64,000 nt of DNA. It comes from Nosema muscidifuracis. Taxonomy: Eukaryota > Microsporidia > Nosematidae. The position numbers and the translations under genes were made by a program. The DNA lies in assembly GCA_028335825.1 (NCBI GenBank), contig JAIOKI010000013.1, forward strand, positions 124,001 to 188,000, read 5' to 3'. The notes under the pieces were generated by a model. That model had not been told where the DNA came from. It did not search any database and saw only the letters and a program-made list of their open reading frames with translations. This document shows positions 58,039-64,000 of the stretch, one piece after another. Numbering within the stretch: the stretch's first letter is position 1; every line of letters starts with the position of its first letter.

Positions 58039-59043
58039 ATGGAATCTCAAGACGATTCACATTTTAATTTTAGAATATCTATATCAGTACTTACAAGAAA
58101 AGCTGTTGTTTTAAAACTCAGTGAAGATATTAATAAAAAGAAATCATTTTTAAAATTGATAAGCAAACTAACTAAAGATACTAAATACAAAATAGAGAAT
58201 TCTGTATTACATTTCACACCTGGTGTATTAATTGGTGGATCTTATGAATATAATTGTACTGATGAAATATTTAATTACATTGTTCCTTTACTTTTTCTTT
58301 TACCATTTTGTGGAAAAAAGTCTACAATAAAGTTTAATGGAATAACTGATAGAGATAATTGCATAGATATGATACGTATAGCTTATTTTCCTATGATAAA
58401 GATGTTTAATATACCTGGATTAGAACTTGTAGTAAAAAAGCGGGGATTCTATCCTGATGGAGAAGGGGATGTTCATTTTTCATGTGGAGTAGTCAAAGAT
58501 ATAAAAAGTATCGATATAACAAAAATAGACTGTTTAAAGAAAACAAGAGCTCTTTTGATAAGTTCAAGGCTGAATAGTACGTATGTACACGATATGTCCG
58601 TTAAATTGAAAGATCTTTTAGGTGATATGAATTTTAAAATATTCAGTAATATTTATAACAGAAATGATTCTGGTCCATCTCCAGGATATCAGTGTAATAT
58701 TTTTTCTGAATCAAAATCTGGAATTTATTTTGTAACTAAAGATGGTAAACAGAATAAACCAGAAGTTTTAGCACAAGATACAGCTAAAGATCTTCTTAAG
58801 ACTATTAAAAAAGGTGGAGTATTCGATCAAAAACTTAATAATTTATTATTTATGCTTTTATCTTTATCATCTACTGATATAAGTCGAATCAGAATATCTA
58901 AATTAACTGATGATAATAAAGATTTATTAAGTATATTAAAAGATATGCTAAATTTTAGATATGAAATTATGAAAGATACTGATGGATATATTTTTACTTG
59001 TTATGGTACAGGATTTATAAATTATAATGTCAAATTAAATTAA
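58039..59043 (+). CDS. RCL1: RNA 3'-phosphate cyclase-like protein RCL1
   Basis: Cyclase-family blocks are seen: LHFTPGVLIGG near residue 55-67, GKKSTIKFNGITDRD, VVKKRGFYPDGEGDVHF, GPSPGYQCNIFSES and EVLAQDTAKDLLKTIKKGG. The catalytic His of true RNA cyclases, expected after the last block, is absent, as in Rcl1. Rcl1 works with Bms1 in pre-18S rRNA cleavage. 334 residues is near normal. CCC lies two bases before the ATG. Confidence 0.93.
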   Translation: MESQDDSHFNFRISISVLTRKAVVLKLSEDINKKKSFLKLISKLTKDTKYKIENSVLHFTPGVLIGGSYEYNCTDEIFNYIVPLLFLLPFCGKKSTIKFNGITDRDNCIDMIRIAYFPMIKMFNIPGLELVVKKRGFYPDGEGDVHFSCGVVKDIKSIDITKIDCLKKTRALLISSRLNSTYVHDMSVKLKDLLGDMNFKIFSNIYNRNDSGPSPGYQCNIFSESKSGIYFVTKDGKQNKPEVLAQDTAKDLLKTIKKGGVFDQKLNNLLFMLLSLSSTDISRIRISKLTDDNKDLLSILKDMLNFRYEIMKDTDGYIFTCYGTGFINYNVKLN

Positions 59044-59720
59044 ATTCTTTTTTAATATTTGATGAGTCATAATATTTATCTATGAAAAAAAATGAATTAT
59101 TTACTAATCTTTAATTTAAAAATGAGAATACTAGCTTTAATATCATAATAACCCTAAAATAAAGTACTAATTAATTATGTGTATAGAGTTTTAATTTACT
59201 TAGAATATCATATTGAAGCATACATACTGATTAAAATTTTAAGATTGACTAAAAAAGTTATACTTTAATAACCTTCTTAGGATTTTATAAGAAGAAGAAT
59301 GTAAATCTATTGGTATAGTTGAAACGAATATACTTTTATATAATTGAGTAGGTTTACAATAACTCTATGTATTAGCATTTGATTTATGTCTATTTACATC
59401 ATTTCATAATATTATTCACAAATATAAGAAGTTTAAATTTGAAACTAATTGTATTTTTTCAATATTGTTCTCACTATTTTATTAATTTAGTACTAAAGAA
59501 AAATAATTTTATAATCTCAATTATGATTATAGAATAGTTGAAGATTTTCTTATTTCAGAACGAAAATCTCTTTCCAGACTATTTCTAATGATATAATTAT
59601 TAATTAATTCTCAAATAAGTTATTTTAATAGTATCTATATCTAATTAATAATTTATTTAATCATCAGCTAATAAGTCTTTAATTTTATTAATAATATGTT
59701 AATTTACAAGTATTTTAAAT
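59044..59720. other. spacer, no gene seen
   Basis: An AACCC box at about 59149-59153 is followed only by a 5-codon frame. No repeats or RNA recognised. Confidence 0.5.
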
Positions 59721-60338
59721 TTAAAGATTTATTTTTTCATTAATTTTTCTAATGAATTCTTGTCTATCCTTCGATTTAAAATATGCTGATCCAATCACTA
59801 TATAATCAAAATGAGATACTTTGCTAATTGTATTTAAATTAATTCCTCCATCCACACCAATCTCATATTTTGATCTATCTATTTGATTATATTCTACTTT
59901 TTTAACACATCTCTCTAAAAAAGACTGATTACCAAATCCAGGATATACTGTCATTATAAGTATTCTACTAATTTCTAAAGGAATTTCTTTGATATTTGTA
60001 TCTGGACTTACAGCCAATCCTATTTTTATATTATGATTTTTAATATATCTTATAGTTTCTGTTAAATTCTTAATTTCATAATGTATTGTTATAGTATCAA
60101 CCTTTTTTAAATTTAGTAGATCGAGTATCAAAATAGGATTTTCTATCATCAAATGGATATCAAAAACAAAATCGAATTCCAGTATTTTATTTATTAAACC
60201 AGGTCCAAAACTTATATTTGGTACAAATGATGTATCAAGTATATCCAAATGAATATTCTTAATACCTTCATTTTTTAGATCTTTAAGTACTTGGTTTATA
60301 TTTAATAAATCAGAATCTAAAATGCTTATACTGATCAT
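59721..60338 (-). CDS. RPE1: ribulose-phosphate 3-epimerase
   Basis: I start at the ATG at 60338 (205 aa); the longer frame begins with TTG. TIM-barrel motifs are all present: SILDSDLLNI, HLDILDTSFVPNISFGPGLI (metal His and Asp), FDIHLMIENP, ILIMTVYPGFGNQSFLE and VDGGINLNTI. It interconverts ribulose-5-P and xylulose-5-P in the pentose phosphate pathway, which microsporidia keep. No CCC box is near this start. Confidence 0.96.
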   Translation of the reverse strand: MISISILDSDLLNINQVLKDLKNEGIKNIHLDILDTSFVPNISFGPGLINKILEFDFVFDIHLMIENPILILDLLNLKKVDTITIHYEIKNLTETIRYIKNHNIKIGLAVSPDTNIKEIPLEISRILIMTVYPGFGNQSFLERCVKKVEYNQIDRSKYEIGVDGGINLNTISKVSHFDYIVIGSAYFKSKDRQEFIRKINEKINL

Positions 60339-60840
60339 TTCTATTGTTATTTGTTTGTAGTAAAAAAATATCAAAAAAAATTATTTAATAATCAAAAACA
60401 TCTGAGAAAGAAATCTATGATTAGTATCAAATTATAGTTTTGTCTTTTTGTATATTTTGTTTTAAATATTTGAAAGTTAAAACCAATATGAATTTAATAA
60501 ACTAATATGAATTTATTAATTTATATAAGTTAGAAAACTAATATGAATTTAGTAAACTAATATGAATTTATTAATTTATATAAGTTAGAAAACTTAATTC
60601 GAATTTATTAATCCAATATAAATTTAGTAAACTAATATGAATTTATTAATCCAATATTCATTTATTAAACTAATAAATTTTTTTTTCAAACCTATATATT
60701 TTTATTAATCCAATATAAACTTATTAAACTAATATATGTATCAAAAAATATATAATTTTATCTAACTTATATAAATTAAAAATTATTAATTTTGAAACAC
60801 GTTTCAAATTAGCTTAAATACTAAATTTAAATAAATAAAT
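60339..60840. repeat. spacer with about 60-bp tandem repeat
   Basis: Units containing AAACTAATATGAATTTATTA and ATTTATATAAGTTAGAAAAC repeat from about 60490 to 60740, three full copies and several partial ones. Confidence 0.85.
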
Positions 60841-61371
60841 ATGAATAAAGAACAAACATATACACGTATAGTATACATAATGATAATAGTATGGACTATT
60901 TATGCTACACATAGATATTTCTTCCCTTCACATTCTTACAAATACGAGGATAAATCTATTGGTCAATCTATTGTACAATCTATATCACCAAAAGTTGGTG
61001 AAATTCGTACAATTCATACACAAAAACTAAGTAATCAAGAAATTAGAGCTAGACTAGGAAGATCTACATGGACATTGCTTCATACAATGGCTGCTACTTA
61101 TCCTGCATTTCCTACTGTACAACATAAACGAGATACTTTACAATTTATATATCTTCTATCATCTTTGTTTCCATGTGCAGAATGTGCAGGACATTTTCAA
61201 AAACTTCTTAGCGAGAATCCACCAGAAGTCGGTACTCATGATGAATTCGTACAATGGCTATGTAAAGCACATAATATAGTTAACAAAAGATTAGGAAAAC
61301 CAATTATGGAATGTTCAAAAGTAGATGAAGTCTGGAGCTGTGGTTGTGAACCAGAACCATTAAAAAATTAG
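60841..61371 (+). CDS. FAD-linked sulfhydryl oxidase, ERV family (ERV2-like)
   Basis: A hydrophobic segment at residues 9-22 near the N-terminus acts as signal anchor. The Erv domain follows: RSTWTLLHTMAATYP, active site Cys112-Ala-Glu-Cys115, HFQKLL, Cys141 and Cys158 with the typical 16-residue gap, and the FAD-binding HNxVN as His144-Asn145...Asn148. A further CGC near the end (167-169) may be the shuttle pair. The N-terminal anchor favours Erv2 (ER) over Erv1/Mia40-type mitosomal enzymes, though microsporidia have a mitosomal Erv1. In the ER it would reoxidise the PDI encoded at 19988-21469. No CCC box. Confidence 0.9.
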   Translation: MNKEQTYTRIVYIMIIVWTIYATHRYFFPSHSYKYEDKSIGQSIVQSISPKVGEIRTIHTQKLSNQEIRARLGRSTWTLLHTMAATYPAFPTVQHKRDTLQFIYLLSSLFPCAECAGHFQKLLSENPPEVGTHDEFVQWLCKAHNIVNKRLGKPIMECSKVDEVWSCGCEPEPLKN

Positions 61372-61430
61372 AATTCTTAAATTTTAAAAAAAAAAATTTT
61401 TTTTTTGTGTAAAAATTCTACCCCTGTAAA

Positions 61431-61981
61431 ATGTAAGTTAAAAAAAAATATAATTTAGGGAAACCGAAAAGAAAATCAACAAGAGCGAGAAAGCACGTGC
61501 AATGGCTGCAAAAGTATTACAATGTGGAAAAAACAAAATTTGGTTAGATCCTACTGGTAAAGAATCTATTAATCAAGTAAGCACAAGAGAACAGATTCGT
61601 CAACTTATTGATGATAATGTTATTATCAAGAAACTTGATAAATTTAATAGTAAAGGAAGATCTAGAATCTACAAAGAAGCTGTTGCTAAAGGAAGACATA
61701 TGGGATTAGGAAAGAGACTTGGTACTGCTAATGCTAGACTTAACAAAAAAACTCTATGGATTAAGAAAATTAGAGTCATGAGAAAAGAATTAAAAGAAAT
61801 GAAGAGTACTGGTAAGATTAGTGCTGAAGAGCATCAATTATTTAGAAAGAGAGCTAAAGGTAATTTATTTAAGAATCGTGTAGCTATGAAAGAGCATATT
61901 GCTAAGAAGCAGGCTGCTGAACAAAGAATTAAAGAATTAGAAGAACAGGCCAAAGCATTAAAGATGAAGAGACAAGGATAA
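61431..61981 (+). CDS. RPL19: 60S ribosomal protein L19 (eL19) with intron in the start codon
   Basis: Exon 1 is only AT (61431-61432) and exon 2 runs 61459-61981; joined, the first codon becomes ATG and the frame reads [15 protein letters not shown], then [18 protein letters not shown]. That restores the conserved eL19 N-terminus, which is absent if one starts at the ATG at 61502. The C-rich box CTACCCC lies eight bases before exon 1. The body has the eL19 blocks [36 protein letters not shown] and [15 protein letters not shown]. eL19 lies at the subunit interface and tunnel exit. The total is 174 residues, short at the C-terminus. Confidence 0.95.
61433..61458 (+). other. 26-nt spliceosomal intron in RPL19
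   Basis: GTAAGT at the 5' end, a run of nine A, TATAAT as possible branch site, and TTTAG at the 3' end. It interrupts the initiator codon after its second base. Short introns with GTAAGT and a 3' site directly after the branch point are typical of microsporidian ribosomal protein genes. Confidence 0.93.
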
Positions 61982-62094
61982 TTAAATATTTAATTTATAA
62001 AAATTACTGATAAATTTTAAATACTGATAATATCAAAAATTAATTAATATTTTGATTTAATTTATTTACAAAACAAAATATAAAAATTTACCCC

Positions 62095-62445
62095 ATGGAT
62101 AAAAATATTAAAAGAGAAATTAATGAAATTATACGAACGATCAGAGAAGAAAAATCTTTGAATACACATATAGATACATCTAATGAAAGTATAGATAAAT
62201 TAGAAAAAAAGATTGATTATTTTTCTAAGTTATACAATTTTGAATACGATAAAATTGATATTGAATATTCATCAGTAGAGGATATTAAGAAAGAAATTAA
62301 TAATATTTTAAATACAAAAAAAAATGTATTAACGAATAAAAATATAAAATATTTTGATAAGCTATGTGGATTTGTTACTAAAAAAGCTTGTGTTTTATGG
62401 GATGACGAAAAGATAAATGAGTTTTATAATTCTTTAATGAAATAG
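62095..62445 (+). CDS. small coiled-coil protein, hypothetical (116 aa)
   Basis: ACCCC abuts the ATG. The first 85 residues have heptad-like hydrophobic spacing with many Lys, Glu, Ile and Asn (INEIIRTIREEKSLN, IDKLEKKIDYFSKLY). The end, LCGFVTKKACVLWDDEKINE, is less biased and may be the conserved part. No membrane segment. I do not recognise it. Confidence 0.65.
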   Translation: MDKNIKREINEIIRTIREEKSLNTHIDTSNESIDKLEKKIDYFSKLYNFEYDKIDIEYSSVEDIKKEINNILNTKKNVLTNKNIKYFDKLCGFVTKKACVLWDDEKINEFYNSLMK

Positions 62446-62822
62446 ATAATTGTAATTTTTTAATTATATAAAAATAATTGACATTTATTTAATAATAAAA
62501 TACATTCTTGTTTTAGAAAATAAAATTTTCAATTCTTGTCTAAAAATAATTGACATTTATTTAATAATAAAATACATTTCTGTCTTGAGAAAATAATTTT
62601 TTCAGTTTAATAATTTTAAATAATTGACATTTATTTATTTAATAAAAGATATTCCTGTTTTAGAAAATAAAATCTTCAGTTTAATAATTTTAAATAAAAA
62701 AATTAAGGATAATGTCTAATAATTATGCAATTATAGAATATTTTAATTGGAGTAACGTAGTGCAAAAAATTCCTTAATTTTAAGGGGAAAATTAATAAAT
62801 AAAAAATTAAAATAAATTTAAC
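62446..62822. repeat. about 80-bp tandem repeat, three copies
   Basis: TAATTGACATTTATTTAATA, AAATACATTC.TGTTTTAGAA and CAGTTTAATAATTTTAAAT blocks recur three times from 62470 to 62700. CCTTAATTTTAAGG at about 62772-62785 is a small hairpin just before the next gene. Confidence 0.85.
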
Positions 62823-63170
62823 ATGAGATATGATCTTCCCTACGCTTGTCCAATCCTATCTCCAAGGTTTTGTTTCTTCACTACGATATGCTCATGTTAT
62901 GTTTCTTCAATAGTTTATGCTAGATTGTTTAAGAATAAACACTTCTCAGTTTTTGCATTATTTCTTGTTCCTTTCAGTGTATACGGAATAAGACGATACG
63001 TCGTAGATGAACTAAATATTGATGAGAAATATGAGACTAGTGCTTTGAAAAGTGTGTGCTGTATAAATTCACTTGTTCAAGATTTACATGAAATGAAAAT
63101 TAATAGAATTGGTATTTATAAATTCCAAAGTGAATCATTTATTGAAGAATCATCAGATTTCGAATTATAA
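62823..63170 (+). CDS. PLAC8-like cysteine-rich membrane protein
   Basis: A Cys-rich hydrophobic first half (YACPILSPRFCFFTTICSCY) with a short Leu/Phe/Val-rich second segment, then YGIRRYVVDELNIDEKYET, ALKSVCCINSLVQDLHEM. The last part follows the PLAC8 pattern of Arg-rich turn, D, C..C, Q...E. The family is membrane-associated and often linked to metal or cell-size control. The signature CCxxxxCPC is degenerate here. No CCC box close to the ATG. The stop is three bases from that of the extended RING gene. Confidence 0.5.
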   Translation: MRYDLPYACPILSPRFCFFTTICSCYVSSIVYARLFKNKHFSVFALFLVPFSVYGIRRYVVDELNIDEKYETSALKSVCCINSLVQDLHEMKINRIGIYKFQSESFIEESSDFEL

Positions 63171-63173
63171 TTT

Positions 63174-63749
63174 CTAAATTTCTATATCTACGATATAAAT
63201 AATAGATTTTTCTAATAAATGATTAATACAATATTCTTTTTTATAAACAACTTCCTTTATCTTTTTTACTCTTCCGTAAATGAATTCAGGCATTTCTCCT
63301 TTATTTTTTAATTTGTTCAATATTTTACGGTTTAAAAAATAATTCTGTCCATCGTAAGATTGGTAACAATAAGAATCAACTTTTTAAGACACTATTGTAT
63401 CCAAATAGTATACAGAAGAATAAGGATAATCAAAATAATCTTTATATTCAGAAGAAATTATTCTTTTAAAAAGTATATAATCAGAAATATCTTCTAAAAG
63501 AACGAGCATAACTTTAAAAACATTTCGTACGACAGAATTGCAAATAGGACATTTACAAGAAAATTTTATCATTTCTTCTACACAAGATCTACAGAAAACA
63601 TGATTACAATCTATAATTACACTATCTCTAGGGTATTGTAAACATATACAACAATCTGATACGTACTTCTTAATAAAATAACTTACATTATTATTTATTA
63701 GACCATTTTGTTTATTTTTTAGAACAACTTTGTTTGTGTAAAATAACAT
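63174..63749 (-). CDS. RNF10/Mag2-like RING protein with in-frame UAA
   Basis: The ATG at 63749 follows CCCC (GGGG at 63763-63766) by 13 bases. Residues 33-71 are a RING of C3HC4 type: CCIC ... DCNHVFCRSC ... CKCPIC. The frame meets TAA at codon 122 (63384-63386) and then continues in the same frame without a break: VDSYCYQSYDGQNYFLNRKI, then MPEFIYGRVKKIKEVV, to a TAG at 63174-63176. The second part matches the domain that follows the RING in RNF10/Mag2 (YYFYQAxDGQxxFLHP ... ISATVVEI). Thus one sense codon seems replaced by TAA, or the stop is read through. RNF10 is an E3 acting on 40S proteins in stalled-ribosome responses. Confidence 0.75.
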
Positions 63750-64000
63750 CTTTACGTTATCAGGGGATAAAATTTAAAAATGGCTATAAATTTATGTCAT
63801 TAGCAAAAAATCATTTTTTTTACAAATTTATCTTATTGAAGAGAGTTTATCAAATCGTATGCATATTTTGTTACATAACAAGGATTAGATCACCCTAAAA
63901 ATTATATAAAGTAATATCAAATAAGTAGTATGTAAAAACAAGATGTAATTATTAATAAAATAATTAACACATTTAATTAGTAAAATTATATTTCATTGTT
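63750..64000. other. window edge, no gene seen
   Basis: A CACCC box at about 63890 is followed by no ORF within the window. It may belong to the promoter or tail of a gene beyond the edge. Confidence 0.4.

Noticed and set aside
61502-61981. RPL19 starting at the internal ATG
   Set aside because: It lacks the conserved N-terminus and a promoter box; the spliced start at 61431 explains both.

Overview
This 64 kb window comes from a microsporidian nuclear genome. The evidence is very AT-rich DNA (roughly 80% A+T), short and mostly intronless genes, tiny UTRs, and a C-rich box (CCC or CCCC) usually within about 20 bases of the start codon of most genes on either strand. The proteins are shortened, fast-evolving versions of eukaryotic core proteins. 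A U2 snRNA gene and a 26-nt intron in RPL19 show that this lineage still splices. I do not name the species.

Layout. 1-4.8 kb: 5' part of SEC31 (cut by the window edge), two unrecognised genes, RPS15. 4.8-6.2 kb: a gene-poor spacer with four hairpins and one tiny secreted-peptide ORF. 6.2-10.3 kb: delta-COP, RPB6, V-ATPase subunit e and a UTP18-like propeller. Three of these four genes are interrupted by apparent one-base losses in homopolymers. 10.9-19.9 kb: a secreted protein, RPL26, CstF-64/RNA15, two amino-acid transporters in tandem, a GC-rich island that may be a non-coding RNA, and an unrecognised 465-aa protein. 20-27 kb: two paralogous ER/secreted thioredoxin proteins, a CUE-Smr endonuclease-like gene, a decayed 2 kb spacer and a secreted protein. 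27-30 kb: chromatin genes (H2B, double HMG-box protein, HMG-like protein). 30-40 kb: tRNA-Arg, SLC35 transporter, U2 snRNA, GPN2, RING-CH ligase, polyprenol-reductase-like protein, ARF-like GTPase, DPH2, J-like ER protein, APN2, LCB2. 40-48.6 kb: tRNA-Phe, profilin-like, RPL36, a C2H2 protein with an in-frame UGA, EPL1, a tyrosine phosphatase, an HROB-like OB-fold protein, a type I membrane protein and a long helical protein. 49-54 kb: five small secreted or membrane proteins that include a duplicated two-gene cassette. 54-64 kb: TFIIB, RPS18, small basic protein, propeller, SNAPC4-like Myb protein, RCL1, ribulose-5-P epimerase, ERV sulfhydryl oxidase, RPL19 with intron, a coiled-coil protein, a PLAC8-like protein and an RNF10-like RING gene with an in-frame UAA.

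How the genes fit together. Most genes serve translation, RNA processing, transcription and COPI/COPII traffic. ER redox folding is represented by the two thioredoxin proteins and the ERV oxidase. Amino-acid and phospho-sugar carriers match a metabolism that depends on the host. The most lineage-specific material is the 49-54 kb cluster: signal peptides and tail motifs are conserved while the middles have diverged, as expected for exported or host-facing families. Nearly every longer spacer holds a different short AT-rich tandem repeat.
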